Source: Methylococcus capsulatus str. Texas = ATCC 19069 (lineage in GTDB: Bacteria; Pseudomonadota; Gammaproteobacteria; Methylococcales; Methylococcaceae). From it: a stretch of 64,000 bases of DNA. The translations under genes and the position numbers were made by a program. Position 1 is the first letter of the stretch, and the number at the start of each line of letters is the position of its first letter. The notes under the pieces were generated by a model. The model searched no databases, was not told where the DNA came from, and was given only the letters and a program-made list of their open reading frames with translations. The DNA lies in the NCBI RefSeq assembly GCF_000424685.1, contig NZ_AUKJ01000017.1:5001-69000 (forward strand), written 5' to 3'. This document shows positions 1 through 9,715 of this stretch, one piece after another.

Positions 1-221
<221 letters not shown>

Positions 222-316
222 ATAACACCCAAGGCGTTTGGGTGTGTCCGGGACAGACCGTGGACGCAAGTGTACGTTGACCAGATTCCTCAGAGCTCGA
301 GCTCGACAACCAGTTT
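222..316 (+). other. 23S-5S intergenic spacer with processing hairpin
   Basis: This short spacer has no gene. Directly after the 23S end, aacacccaaggcgtttgggtgt can fold into a hairpin, as expected for the precursor processing stem region. The rest is featureless. Confidence 0.6.
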
Positions 317-433
317 TGCCTGGCGGCCAGAGCGAGCGGGAACCACCCGATCCCATCCCGACCTCGGAAGTGAAACCGCTTAGCGCCGATGATAGTGCAG
401 AATACCTGTGCGAAAGTAGGGAACTGCCAGGCT
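317..433 (+). rRNA. rrf: 5S ribosomal RNA
   Basis: The molecule begins tgcctggcggcc and ends gggaactgccaggct, so its two ends pair to form helix I. Internal segments cccgacctcggaagtgaaac and gcgccgatgatagtg are typical of gammaproteobacterial 5S rRNA. Length is about 117 nt. It is the last gene of the rRNA operon and precedes a strong terminator. Confidence 0.95.
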
Positions 434-445
434 CTCATCCCAATC

Positions 446-485
446 AACCCCGAGTCCCTCCACAGGAACTCGGGGTTTTTATTTA
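446..485 (+). terminator. rRNA operon intrinsic terminator
   Basis: A perfect 10-bp stem, aaccccgagt pairing with actcggggtt (446-455 with 468-477), is followed by a T-rich tail. It lies just after the 5S gene and should end rRNA transcription. Confidence 0.9.
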
Positions 486-508
486 GGGCCAGTTCGGCGC
501 CGGCGCGG

Positions 509-811
509 TCATAAACCGCCAACATCGAGTACCGGTGTCACCCAGTAGTGGATGCCACTGCCTCGGAAATCCGTACGTAACACATTTAGGGTGTCTCTCA
601 AGCCGTCGGCGGAAAGCTGGGCCTCAAAGCGGATGCGCCGGGTCCGTCCAGCGACCTGCTCGTTCAGGCTCATGCCTTCGGTTCGGCTCGAATGGCTGGA
701 GGCCGCCTGGCTGCTGAATCCTTGTATGGCTGGAGTGCTCAGCAGCCAGTCCACCAGAGGGTCTTCAAGCTGCGGGGGGGCCAGAAGCGTCAGCAGTACG
801 AGATCGGACAT
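509..811 (-). CDS. DUF3240 family protein of a metal-efflux operon
   Basis: This 100-residue soluble protein resembles the DUF3240 family, small proteins of ferredoxin-like fold usually encoded next to CzcA/CusA-type pumps. It starts MSDLVLLTLLAPPQLEDPL and ends with the family's typical (h)YWVTPVLDVG-like strand. The start lies 3 bases after the pump stop, so it is the last gene of the efflux operon. The exact role of the family is not established; an accessory or metal-sensing role is inferred from context only. Confidence 0.8.
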   Translation of the reverse strand: MSDLVLLTLLAPPQLEDPLVDWLLSTPAIQGFSSQAASSHSSRTEGMSLNEQVAGRTRRIRFEAQLSADGLRDTLNVLRTDFRGSGIHYWVTPVLDVGGL

Positions 812-814
812 GGG

Positions 815-3800
815 TCATTTCCCTTCGCCATAGCGGCGGTAGAGGATGGGGAGCAGAACGAGGGTTAAAAGCGTCGATGTGACCAATCCTCCCACCCCCA
901 CGATGGCCAGCGGTCGCTGGATTTCCGATCCGGGGCCGGTAGCGAACAGGAGGGGAATGAGCCCGAATGCTGCGATACTGGCGGTCATGAGCACAGGTCG
1001 CAGCCGCCGTGATGCGCCTAGGCGGACGACTTCATCCAGGGGAAGGCCGATGGCCCGAAGCTGATTGAAGTAGGTCACCATCACCACGCCGTTGAGGACG
1101 GCGATGCCCAAGAGGGAAATGAATCCCACGGAAGCGGAAACGGACAGGTATTCGCCGGACAACCAGAGGCTGGTGACCCCGCCGACCAGCGAGAAGGGGA
1201 CATTGGTGAGGACCAGTATTGCCTGCCGGACCGATCCGAAGGTGGTGAACAGTAACAGAAAGATCAAACCGACCGATATGGGAATGACGATGGACAGGCG
1301 TTGCGCCGCACGCTGCTGGTTCTCGAACTGTCCGCCCCAGGTGAGGTAATAGCCGCTGGGGAGGGAGATTCGTTCGCCCACCGCCTTGCGTGCTTCTTCC
1401 ACGAAGCCGACCAGGTCACGGCCCTGGACGTTGGTTCGGACCACCGAGAACCGCTGACCGCGCTCTCGGGTGATGGCAACCAGTCCCTCGGTACGCTCGA
1501 CGCGGGCGACGGCGGATAGTGGCACGCGGCGACCGTCGGGGAGGGTCACCTGCAGCAACGCGAGTTGCTCGGGGTCGGCGGCCGCACGGAGCAGTAAAGG
1601 GGTCCGCTTGACGCCTTCCTGCACGATGCCCAGCTTGAGTCCCTCGATCTGGGCGCGCAGCATGCGTTCCAGGGTGTCGCCGTCGAGTCCCAGGCGTCCT
1701 GTCGCGAGGCGGTCGATCCGAACCCGGAGGTATTGCATGCCAGCATTGCGCATCGTGAACACGTCGGAGGCGCCCTCCACTGACCGGATCACCTCGGCGA
1801 TGGTTTCGGCCTTTTCGTTGAGTACCGCGATGTCGGGACCGTAGAGCTTGACGGCTACGTCACCGCGTACTCCCGTGAGCATCTCCGTGACCCGCATCTG
1901 GATCGGCTGAGTGAAGCCGAAAGCGATACCAGGCAGGGTTTCCAGGACTTTCCGGATGTCTTCCACCAGTGCTTCGCGGGTTTTGCCGTTCCATTGATCG
2001 GTGGGCTTGAGAACGACGAAGTTGTCGGTTTCGTTCAGTCCCATCGGGTCCAGTCCGATTTCATCCGAGCCCACACGCGATATGACCCGCTCGATCTCGG
2101 GAATGTGGTCGAGCAGCGCTTTCTGGAGCTGTTGATCCAGCCGGACCGATTGTTCCAGATTGATCGAGGGCAGTTTTTCCACCTGGACGATGATGCTGCC
2201 TTCATCCAGCGTCGGCATGAAGGTCTTGCCGATCTGGGTATAGATCACCCCTGTCAGCGCGAGCAGGATGGCGGCGATGACGATCACCGGGCGGCTGTGG
2301 TCGAGCGCCCACCGTAGCACCGGTTCATAGTATTCATGGAGCTTGCGGGCGAGCCACGGTTCCTCGTGTTTGACCCTACGCATCAGCCACGACGCCAGGA
2401 CCGGGATGACCAGCAGCGACATGAACAGCGAGCCGCCCATGGCGAATACGTTGGTGAAGGCCACGGGCTTGAACAGCTTCCCTTCGAGTCCCTGCAACGA
2501 CAGGAGGGGTACGAAGACGATGGCGATGATGAGGGCGCCCGACACCACTGGGGCGGTGACCTCTCGCATGGCCCGGTAGATGAGGTGTAGCCGCGGCAGT
2601 TTGCCTTGCATTCTGGGATCGGCCAGATGGGTCGTGATGTTCTCCACGACCACGACGGCCGGATCGACCAGTTTGCCGATGGCGATGGCCAGACCGCCGA
2701 GGCTCATCAGGTTGGCCGAAAGGCCGAACTGGTGCATCAGCAGGAAGGTGAAAAGCGCTGAAAGTGGCAGTATGCAAGCCACGGTCAAGGCGGCGCGCAG
2801 ATCGCCGAGGAACAGGAGGAGGAGGATGACGACGAGCACGATGGCTTCCACCAGGGCGCGGACGACGGTATGGGTGGCACGGTTCACCAAATCACTGCGG
2901 TCGTAAAACACATCGAGCACGACGCCTTCAGGGAGAGCGGGACGGATTTCCTCGAGTTTCCGTTTGACGCCCTGGACCACCTCCCGCGCGTTGGCGCCGC
3001 GCAGTCCCAGCACGAGCCCCTCCACGGCCTCGTCCCGGCCGTCCCGGCTGACCGCGCCGTAGCGGGTCAGGGCGCCGATCCGTACTTCGGCTACATCGCC
3101 GATGGTGATGGTGACACCGTTCTGGTTGGCGATGACGATGGATCGGACATCGTCCAGATCCCGGATCTGGCCTTCGGCGCGGACGAGCAACGCTTCTTCT
3201 CCCTCCGGCAGGCGGCCTGCGCCGTCGTTACGGTTGTTGAGCTTGAGCGCTCCGATCAAGGCTTCCATGGTGATGCCGCGCGAGGACATGCCCGCGTTGT
3301 TCGGGATCACCTCGAAACTTCGCACCGTCCCGCCCAGGGTGTTGACGTCGGCCACGCCGGGCACCGTGCGAAGCGCCGGACGGATGACCCAGTCCAGCAG
3401 GTTCCGCCGCTCCATCAAAGTGAGGTCGCCACCTTCGACGGTGAACATGAACATTTCACCCAGCGGGGTTGTCATGGGCGCCATGCCGCCTTCGATCCCG
3501 TCGGGCAGGTTGCCCCAGACGCCGTTCAGCCGTTCGGCGACCTGCTGTCGCGCCCAGTAGATGTCGGTGCCTTCTTCGAAGTCGATGGTGATGTCGGTCA
3601 GTGCATATTTGGCGATGGATCGCAGCATGGTCTGCTTCGGAATGCCGAGCAGTTCCAACTCGATGGGGGCAGTGATGCGGGTTTCGACCTCCTCCGGTGT
3701 CATGCCGGGGGCTTTTACGATGACCTTGACCTGGGTGGGTGAGACATCGGGGAAAGCGTCGATGGGGATCCGCAGTGTGGCGACATAACCGGCACCCGCC

Positions 3801-3865
3801 AGCAGTGCGGTGAGAAGGACGACCAACAGGCGCTGCGTCAGAGCGAACTGGATCAGCCGGCTCAT
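815..3865 (-). CDS. Heavy-metal efflux RND transporter, CzcA/CusA family
   Basis: Inner-membrane proton/metal antiporter of 1016 residues, the usual family length, forming a trimeric tripartite pump with the adaptor and outer-membrane protein encoded upstream. TM1 is near residues 10-30, followed by a large periplasmic loop, a central TM block near 335-525, a second loop and a C-terminal TM block near 855-1010. The TM4 relay near residue 400 reads AIGKLVDPAVVVVEN. It keeps the essential Asp and Glu but has Ala where CzcA has a first Asp, matching the CusA-like pattern rather than classical CzcA. The ATG overlaps the adaptor stop (ATGA) behind a GGAGGAGGT site. The metal, monovalent or divalent, cannot be fixed from sequence. 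Confidence 0.92.
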   Translation of the reverse strand: MSRLIQFALTQRLLVVLLTALLAGAGYVATLRIPIDAFPDVSPTQVKVIVKAPGMTPEEVETRITAPIELELLGIPKQTMLRSIAKYALTDITIDFEEGTDIYWARQQVAERLNGVWGNLPDGIEGGMAPMTTPLGEMFMFTVEGGDLTLMERRNLLDWVIRPALRTVPGVADVNTLGGTVRSFEVIPNNAGMSSRGITMEALIGALKLNNRNDGAGRLPEGEEALLVRAEGQIRDLDDVRSIVIANQNGVTITIGDVAEVRIGALTRYGAVSRDGRDEAVEGLVLGLRGANAREVVQGVKRKLEEIRPALPEGVVLDVFYDRSDLVNRATHTVVRALVEAIVLVVILLLLFLGDLRAALTVACILPLSALFTFLLMHQFGLSANLMSLGGLAIAIGKLVDPAVVVVENITTHLADPRMQGKLPRLHLIYRAMREVTAPVVSGALIIAIVFVPLLSLQGLEGKLFKPVAFTNVFAMGGSLFMSLLVIPVLASWLMRRVKHEEPWLARKLHEYYEPVLRWALDHSRPVIVIAAILLALTGVIYTQIGKTFMPTLDEGSIIVQVEKLPSINLEQSVRLDQQLQKALLDHIPEIERVISRVGSDEIGLDPMGLNETDNFVVLKPTDQWNGKTREALVEDIRKVLETLPGIAFGFTQPIQMRVTEMLTGVRGDVAVKLYGPDIAVLNEKAETIAEVIRSVEGASDVFTMRNAGMQYLRVRIDRLATGRLGLDGDTLERMLRAQIEGLKLGIVQEGVKRTPLLLRAAADPEQLALLQVTLPDGRRVPLSAVARVERTEGLVAITRERGQRFSVVRTNVQGRDLVGFVEEARKAVGERISLPSGYYLTWGGQFENQQRAAQRLSIVIPISVGLIFLLLFTTFGSVRQAILVLTNVPFSLVGGVTSLWLSGEYLSVSASVGFISLLGIAVLNGVVMVTYFNQLRAIGLPLDEVVRLGASRRLRPVLMTASIAAFGLIPLLFATGPGSEIQRPLAIVGVGGLVTSTLLTLVLLPILYRRYGEGK

Positions 3866-4959
3866 TCGTCACCTCCTCCGAGACCGGTCCAGGCGCCCTT
3901 CAGCGCCGCGACGCCCTGGACGGCGACCCGGTCGTCGGCCGTCAAGCCTTCGTGAATGATGGCTTGACGCCCGTCCACGGCGGCGACCTTCACCGGTCGT
4001 ACCGCGAAGCCGTCGGATGTCCGGACGAACACGTATTGCCGCCCGTCCTGGCTGATGATCGCGGCGAGCGGTACCCGGCAGATGAAATCGGTACTAGCGT
4101 GCATGACCTGGACGTTGACGTTCTGGCCGGCTCGGACACTGTCGTCGTGCTCGTCGATGACCGCGCGCACCAGGGCTGTCTGGCTGTCTGGCCGTACGTT
4201 CTGGCTGACTTCTATGATCGTCGCCCGGATTCGCGGTGAATCCAGTTCGACCCGGTCTTTCAGCCGGATTTCACTCAGTCGCTCCTGCGGCATGTCGATT
4301 TCCAGCCACAACTGGTCGACATTGCCAATGCGGAACAGTGGCGCCAGCATGCTGACCCGCTGACCCACGGTGGCCAGGCGTTCCAGCAGCACGCCACGGA
4401 TCGGTGTGCGCAGCAACAGGGTATTGCTGATGCTGCGTGTCCGTTTGAGTTCTGCTATGTCCTTCGCCGACATCCCGCTGGCATCGAGCACCTGCTCGGC
4501 CTGGCGCAGATTGGCCTGGGCCTTGTCGAAGGTGCTACGGGTCTCCTGCCAGCGCAGCTTCGAGATGACCCCTTCGTCGAGCAGCTTCTGGTCCCGATTC
4601 AGCTTGGAGCCGGCGAGCTCGTATTCGGTGGCGGCATTGAGGAGATCTCTTTGGAGGGTCAGCAGGTCCGGGCTTTGCATTTCCGCGACGACCTGTCCCG
4701 GTGCCACCGAGGATCCCAGCGCCACGTCGATCCGGGTGATGACACCGGCCTGCGGTGCGCTGACGATGAATTCCCGGTCCGGCGGAATGACGACGCGCGC
4801 CGGTGCCCACGCCAGGGGCAAGGCATTGACGATTTCGGGTTTTGCGACACGCACGTCGAGATGCTCGATCTGCTGGGCGTCCATCTTGACGAGGGTGTCG
4901 GCCGCGAGGGCTGGCGCCGTCAGGAGACTGATCACGGCGGGGAAAAGCGCAAGCTTCAT
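3862..4959 (-). CDS. Efflux RND periplasmic adaptor subunit, CusB/CzcB family
   Basis: Membrane-fusion protein of 365 residues with an N-terminal Sec signal (MKLALFPAVISLLTAPALAA). Next come a barrel-sandwich half near residues 60-95 (IVSAPQAGVITRIDVALGSS), a helical hairpin near 100-165, the returning lipoyl half (LLLRTPIRGVLLERL), a beta-barrel and a membrane-proximal domain. It links the pump to the outer-membrane channel. It overlaps both neighbours by ATGA junctions, so the three subunits are likely made in fixed ratio. There is no extra N-terminal metal-binding motif like that of Cupriavidus CzcB. Confidence 0.9.
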   Translation of the reverse strand: MKLALFPAVISLLTAPALAADTLVKMDAQQIEHLDVRVAKPEIVNALPLAWAPARVVIPPDREFIVSAPQAGVITRIDVALGSSVAPGQVVAEMQSPDLLTLQRDLLNAATEYELAGSKLNRDQKLLDEGVISKLRWQETRSTFDKAQANLRQAEQVLDASGMSAKDIAELKRTRSISNTLLLRTPIRGVLLERLATVGQRVSMLAPLFRIGNVDQLWLEIDMPQERLSEIRLKDRVELDSPRIRATIIEVSQNVRPDSQTALVRAVIDEHDDSVRAGQNVNVQVMHASTDFICRVPLAAIISQDGRQYVFVRTSDGFAVRPVKVAAVDGRQAIIHEGLTADDRVAVQGVAALKGAWTGLGGGDE

Positions 4960-6218
4960 GGTGTCACCCCCACCACCTGGTTATAAGCGGCGATGTCCCG
5001 CTTCAACTGGATTTCCTTCTGCATCGCGTCCCAGATGGCCGCCTGTGCCGTGGTCTGGACCTTCAGAAAGTCGATCATCTGGATTTCCCCTGTTTCGAGT
5101 GCGATGCGGTTCATCCGGATCAGTGTCTCGGCCATCTGGCGCCGGTTCCTGGCGATGTCCAGGGCCTTGCGGTCCGCCTCCAGGGTTTGCTGCGCCTGCT
5201 TGAGCGATCGCTGGAGCAGGCGGATCAGGTTGTCGCGTTCCGTGATCTTCTGAGTCAGCGCGAGATTCGCCTGGGCGACGAAGGGTTCATTATAAGCATC
5301 GCCCCCGATCGGTATCTGGAGGACCACGTTGGTGTCGTTCTGCAGGTTTTTGTTGATGAAGGCGCGATGCTGGGCGCCGATCAGGACGGTGGGCTGGGTA
5401 CCTTGCTTCCATTGCCGGACGAATTCCACATCGGCCTGGGCGCGCTCGATCATGGCATTCAGGGCGGCCAGCTGGGGGTGTTCCTCGGTGATGGCAGTCA
5501 GCCTGGAGAGCTCTTCATCGAATTTGTCAGGTGCCGCCGGCATTCGGGTCAGGTTAGCGAAAGCTTGGTGGGCATGCTGAAGGTCGACGGCAGCCTGGGT
5601 GAGCGCGGTCTTCTTTTCCAAAGAGTCACTTTGTGCCAGCAGCAGGTCGGCCTGGGCGAGATCGCCGAGCTCGACCCGACGTTTGACCGTTTCGACCAGT
5701 TTCAGCGACACCTCGTACACCGTCCTGGTGAACTGATGACGGTTTTGCATCATCTTGAGATTCCACAGACTCTCCCGGACCAGGCCCGCGACCTCGTGTT
5801 TGAGTCCCAGGCCGAACCGTTCGGTGCTTTCGGCCGCCCGGTCGGTGACTGCCAGGCTCGCATCCCGCTGTCCCCAGCGCCAGAGGGGGACCTGGTAGCC
5901 CCATTGCGTCATGCCCTCGCCGTCGCCGGCGATGTTCTGGTTGTTCTGGATGTAGACCATCGGGTAGCCAGGAATCCAGCTGTCACTGCGCTGCTGCAGA
6001 GCGCTGGTTTCCAGGCGCATGGCGTCGATCATCGCCGTTTGCGGATAGTTTTCGAAAGTGGTTTGCACCACGCTGTGTAGACTGAGCCGTGGGTCGAAAG
6101 GCAGCAGCCCGGCAGGCTCAGCCATGGCGTCCTCCTCGCCGCGGGCGGAAGCCGAAGCGATCACGAGGAGAACACCGAGGAGTCCATGAAGGGGGATCAT
6201 CGGCAGTACCGGATTCAT
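4956..6218 (-). CDS. TolC/CzcC-type outer-membrane efflux protein
   Basis: 420-residue TolC-like protein with a signal peptide near residues 1-27 and two repeats rich in long Ala/Gln/Arg helices, as in outer-membrane factors. Segments such as LVETVKRRVELGDLAQADLL and LIRMNRIALETGEIQMIDFL are the paired, internally repeated helix turns typical of the family. It is the first gene of the efflux operon (channel, adaptor, pump, DUF3240), all on the minus strand with 4-base overlaps. Confidence 0.88.
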   Translation of the reverse strand: MNPVLPMIPLHGLLGVLLVIASASARGEEDAMAEPAGLLPFDPRLSLHSVVQTTFENYPQTAMIDAMRLETSALQQRSDSWIPGYPMVYIQNNQNIAGDGEGMTQWGYQVPLWRWGQRDASLAVTDRAAESTERFGLGLKHEVAGLVRESLWNLKMMQNRHQFTRTVYEVSLKLVETVKRRVELGDLAQADLLLAQSDSLEKKTALTQAAVDLQHAHQAFANLTRMPAAPDKFDEELSRLTAITEEHPQLAALNAMIERAQADVEFVRQWKQGTQPTVLIGAQHRAFINKNLQNDTNVVLQIPIGGDAYNEPFVAQANLALTQKITERDNLIRLLQRSLKQAQQTLEADRKALDIARNRRQMAETLIRMNRIALETGEIQMIDFLKVQTTAQAAIWDAMQKEIQLKRDIAAYNQVVGVTP

Positions 6219-6301
6219 GGTGTCAGCATGCCCGCCGCCGTCTCGGTTTCGAGGGAGCGTCGGTGGGCGCCGTTATGTGCGGGGAAGCCGCGATGCGAAG
6301 A

Positions 6302-6724
6302 TCAGGCGTCGGCCGGCGGGGCGCGTGCCGAATGCGGCTGGACTACCGGGAAGCCGTAAGGAAGCGGGATGAATGGATCACGGGGGAACTCTGCCGCGCG
6401 CTCCAGTGTCACTGGGGCGGTGTCGTGGTGGCAGGGAGGATGGTCCGGCGTCTGCTCGTGCGTCCAGCGGGGGGATGAGACACGAGAGGGTTCCAGGATG
6501 CCGCCCTGCATCGCCACCACGACGGAAGTCTCGGCCCCCGCATCCGGGACGTGCCATCCTTCCCCCGGCGTGCGCTCGAGAAACTCGAGACCGGGCACAT
6601 GGAATTTGCCCCAGGGTTCGCCGTCGGCCGGATGGGCATGGACCAAAGGTGCCCACACCTGGATCAGTACCAGGACACACAGCGTGAGGAGTCGGGTGTG
6701 TCGATTCAAAGAAGGGAACCCCAT
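6302..6724 (-). CDS. Small exported protein upstream of the metal-efflux operon
   Basis: 140-residue ORF whose N-terminus is a clear Sec signal (hydrophobic LLTLCVLVLIQVWAPLVHA, cleavage likely after AHA). The mature part is rich in His and Pro and has a single CHH cluster. It sits 83 bases upstream of the outer-membrane factor on the same strand, as small His-rich exported proteins often do in metal-efflux operons. No family was recognised with certainty. A periplasmic metal-binding role is inference. Confidence 0.6.
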   Translation of the reverse strand: MGFPSLNRHTRLLTLCVLVLIQVWAPLVHAHPADGEPWGKFHVPGLEFLERTPGEGWHVPDAGAETSVVVAMQGGILEPSRVSSPRWTHEQTPDHPPCHHDTAPVTLERAAEFPRDPFIPLPYGFPVVQPHSARAPPADA

Positions 6725-6995
6725 TCCGCAGGCGTTGAGCAGCCGTCTCGGCAGTTTCGGGGAAGCTTGCGATCGCTTCCACAGTGTTTCAAGTATACCC
6801 GAAATCGCCCGCCCGGCGCATGCCGGCTCCGTCCGGCGTCGCCTACCGGATTGCGGGGCAGTCAGGTATCATCTAGGGGCTTGGCACGCCCGCGCGAACA
6901 AGGCTGCTCGCGCCATAGCATGCGCCTGCCGCCTGCGCTCCATCCTCCTGCAAGCCCTTCCAAGTAAGAGTGACAAGACGCCGAACGAGGACGAT

Positions 6996-9674
6996 ATGGG
7001 AAACTGGAAACGACTGCTGACGTCCGCAGCCGTGGTCATGGTGGTGTTGGCGGGACTGTTGCTGGCGATCGTGCTAGCGGCCACGCATTTCCTGGTCGAG
7101 TGGTGGTGGTTCAAGTCGCTGGACCTCGGTGCATATTTCTGGCTGCGCTTCCTTTACCGCTACATCTTGTCCGGGGGGGTGACCCTTTTCTTCTTCCTGA
7201 TCTTTTTCTTGAATTTCTGGGCTGCATCCCAGTATCTGGGGGTCGATCAGGCAATTTATGCCGCGGGGTCGGAAGAATCGCGCTACCGGCGCTGGCTGCG
7301 CATGTTTCAGACAGGAGCGCTGCCGGTCTATCTGCCCCTGTCGGTGTTTTTGGCGGTGCTGGTCGCACTGCCGTTCTACCACGAGTGGGAGGCCGGTCTC
7401 CTGTTCTTTTTCGCCCCCGCTGCCGGTGTCACCGAGCCGGTGTTTGGGGAGGACGCCGGATTTCACATGTTCCGGATCCCGATCCTGGTCCTGATCCAGT
7501 CAGAGTTACTGGTGTGTGCCAGTGTGCTGGCCGTCATGGTGGCGGCACTCTACTGGGTGGAGCACGAATTCTCGCCGGCCCACCGGCGGCCGTGGCCCCG
7601 GGGCGCCCGCATTCATTTGAATCTGCTGGTGGTGCTGGTTGCCGTGGTGGCGGCCTGGGGGTACGTGCTGCAGCGGGATGAACTGCTTTACGTCGACGCC
7701 CATGAGCCCGTGTTTTTCGGCCCCGGTCTGATCGAGCTCCGCTACCATTTGCCCCTCATCTGGGTCGAGATCGTCTCCCTCGTCGTCGGCGTCGTTGCTG
7801 CGCTGTGGTTCGCTCAGCGTCATCGCGGTCTCAAGCTGGCACTGACCTGCGCGCTGGTATGGGTTTCCGCTGCCGCACTTCGCAAGATCGACGTGGTGCC
7901 GCAGCTGATCGACCGCTTCGTAGTCAAGCCGAATCCGGTGAAAACCGAGCGCGAATTCATCAAGTACAACATCGAGGCGACGCTGGCGGCATTCGACCTC
8001 GACGAAATCCGGACCATCGACATCACGGCGGCGCCAGAGGGGTCCGAAACCATCGATCCGCATGTCCGCGAGCATCTGCACAACATCCCGGTCTGGGATC
8101 CGGAATACCTGGATGACGTGTACCAGCAGCTTCAGGGCATACGGCCGTACTACAGTTTCACGGAGGTCGACACCGCGCGCTATCTCGTCAACGGGCAGAT
8201 CGAACAGGTCAATCTGGCGGCCCGCGAAATCAACCTTGCCAAGCTGCCCGAGGAGGCCAGGAACTGGGAGAACATCCATCTGCGCTATACCCATGGCTAC
8301 GGTGCGGTGATCACGCCGGCGGCGCAGTCGGGCGACCAGCCGATGCAGTGGTGGCTCAGGGATCTGAACATGCATTCGGACGTCGGTTTGACCACCGAGA
8401 AGCCCGACATCTATTTCGGCCTGGAAAACCTGGATTACGCGATCGTTCCCAACCGGCTCAACATCGTCGACATCGCCAGTTTCGATCAGGGGTCCAGCCA
8501 AAACTATTCGGGCAATGGCGGCGTGCCGATTTCCTCCCTCCTCAGGCGTCTGCTTCTGTCCATCTATTTCCGTGATGAGCGGCTGTTTTTCTCGCTCAAC
8601 ATCACCGAGAGCAGCCAGGCGCTGTTCCATCGCAACATCATCGAGCGTATCAACACGGTCACGCCATTCCTGGCGCTGGATCGCGATCCCTACATCGTGG
8701 TGACCCCACAGCGGATTTTCTGGATCGTCGATGCCTATACCACGCTCAATTCCTATCCGGTTTCCAAGCGCATGCGCTACAAGTTCCGCGGCGACACCGA
8801 AGAGCGCGAATTCAATTACATTCGCAACTCGGTCAAGATCGTGGTCGATGCTTTCGACGGGTCGCTGGATTATTACGTCGTGGATCACGACGATCCGGTG
8901 CTGAAAGGCTATATCAAGGCCTATCCCGGTCTGTTCCAGGATGCCAGCGCCATGCCGCCGCTGATCCGCGACCAGCTCCGGTTCCCGCATGACTTCTTCG
9001 AGATCCAGATGCGGATGTACGCCAAATACCACCAAACCCAGCCGGAACTGTTCTATCAGCAGGCGGAGACCTGGGATTTCGCCAAGGTCGGCGTCCGGCT
9101 GCGCGATGGCCGGACCGTGATGCGGACGGTGGCACCCTACTATTTCACGACTCAGCTCGATGGCTGCGAAAACATGCAGAATTTCGTGCTGATCAATCCG
9201 ATGACGCCGATCGGGCGCAACAACATGAGCGTGCTGGCGATCGGCGGTGCATTGCGCCCAGACGCCTGCGGCATGCCTTACTCGAAGTCTATCGTCCTCT
9301 ACAAGTACAGTAAGGACGTCCAGGTCGACGGTCCGGCGCAGGTGAGCGCGATGATCGATCAGGATGCCGAAATCGCCAAAGAGTTCGCCCTATGGGATCA
9401 AAAGGGCTCGCATCTCACCCGCGGCCGCATCATCATCGTGCCCATCGGGCGATCGCTGTTGTACGTGCAACCGGTCTACATCGAGTCCACCAGCAGCGTC
9501 AAGATTCCGGAGCTCGCGCGGGTGATCTTGTCGATGGGAGACATCGTGGTGATGGAGACCTCTCTGGAGGCGGCGCTGAACAAGCTGGAAGAGCGGCTCA
9601 TCGCTTTGCAGAAGGCGAGAGGGATCGTGCCGGTGTCCCCGGTGCGCGACTCCCCCGGCATGCATCCCATGTGA
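6996..9674 (+). CDS. UPF0182 family membrane protein
   Basis: 892-residue protein of the UPF0182 family, whose function is unknown. The N-terminal third has about seven membrane helices (first near residues 7-30, FLVEWWWFKSLDLG follows). The remainder is a large extracytoplasmic domain with conserved blocks such as EREFIKYNIEATLAAFDLD and IDAYTT-like and YIRNSVKIVVDAFDG segments. The start is set at ATG 6996 after gaacgagg because family proteins begin at this hydrophobic segment. The frame is open upstream to 6369, but that extension overlaps the divergent exported-protein gene and reads as low-complexity Arg/Ser/Pro. It is transcribed alone. Confidence 0.88.
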   Translation: MGNWKRLLTSAAVVMVVLAGLLLAIVLAATHFLVEWWWFKSLDLGAYFWLRFLYRYILSGGVTLFFFLIFFLNFWAASQYLGVDQAIYAAGSEESRYRRWLRMFQTGALPVYLPLSVFLAVLVALPFYHEWEAGLLFFFAPAAGVTEPVFGEDAGFHMFRIPILVLIQSELLVCASVLAVMVAALYWVEHEFSPAHRRPWPRGARIHLNLLVVLVAVVAAWGYVLQRDELLYVDAHEPVFFGPGLIELRYHLPLIWVEIVSLVVGVVAALWFAQRHRGLKLALTCALVWVSAAALRKIDVVPQLIDRFVVKPNPVKTEREFIKYNIEATLAAFDLDEIRTIDITAAPEGSETIDPHVREHLHNIPVWDPEYLDDVYQQLQGIRPYYSFTEVDTARYLVNGQIEQVNLAAREINLAKLPEEARNWENIHLRYTHGYGAVITPAAQSGDQPMQWWLRDLNMHSDVGLTTEKPDIYFGLENLDYAIVPNRLNIVDIASFDQGSSQNYSGNGGVPISSLLRRLLLSIYFRDERLFFSLNITESSQALFHRNIIERINTVTPFLALDRDPYIVVTPQRIFWIVDAYTTLNSYPVSKRMRYKFRGDTEEREFNYIRNSVKIVVDAFDGSLDYYVVDHDDPVLKGYIKAYPGLFQDASAMPPLIRDQLRFPHDFFEIQMRMYAKYHQTQPELFYQQAETWDFAKVGVRLRDGRTVMRTVAPYYFTTQLDGCENMQNFVLINPMTPIGRNNMSVLAIGGALRPDACGMPYSKSIVLYKYSKDVQVDGPAQVSAMIDQDAEIAKEFALWDQKGSHLTRGRIIIVPIGRSLLYVQPVYIESTSSVKIPELARVILSMGDIVVMETSLEAALNKLEERLIALQKARGIVPVSPVRDSPGMHPM

Positions 9675-9715
9675 GGCGGATGTTCGCGTCACTCGCGTCA
9701 GGGACACCGTAGGCA

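Noticed and set aside
2870-3742. 290-codon plus-strand frame opposite the RND pump
   Set aside because: It is a high-GC antisense shadow; the opposite strand encodes the conserved pump without gaps.
7506-9035. 509-codon minus-strand frame opposite UPF0182
   Set aside because: Low-complexity translation, no start site, and the plus strand encodes a full-length family protein.
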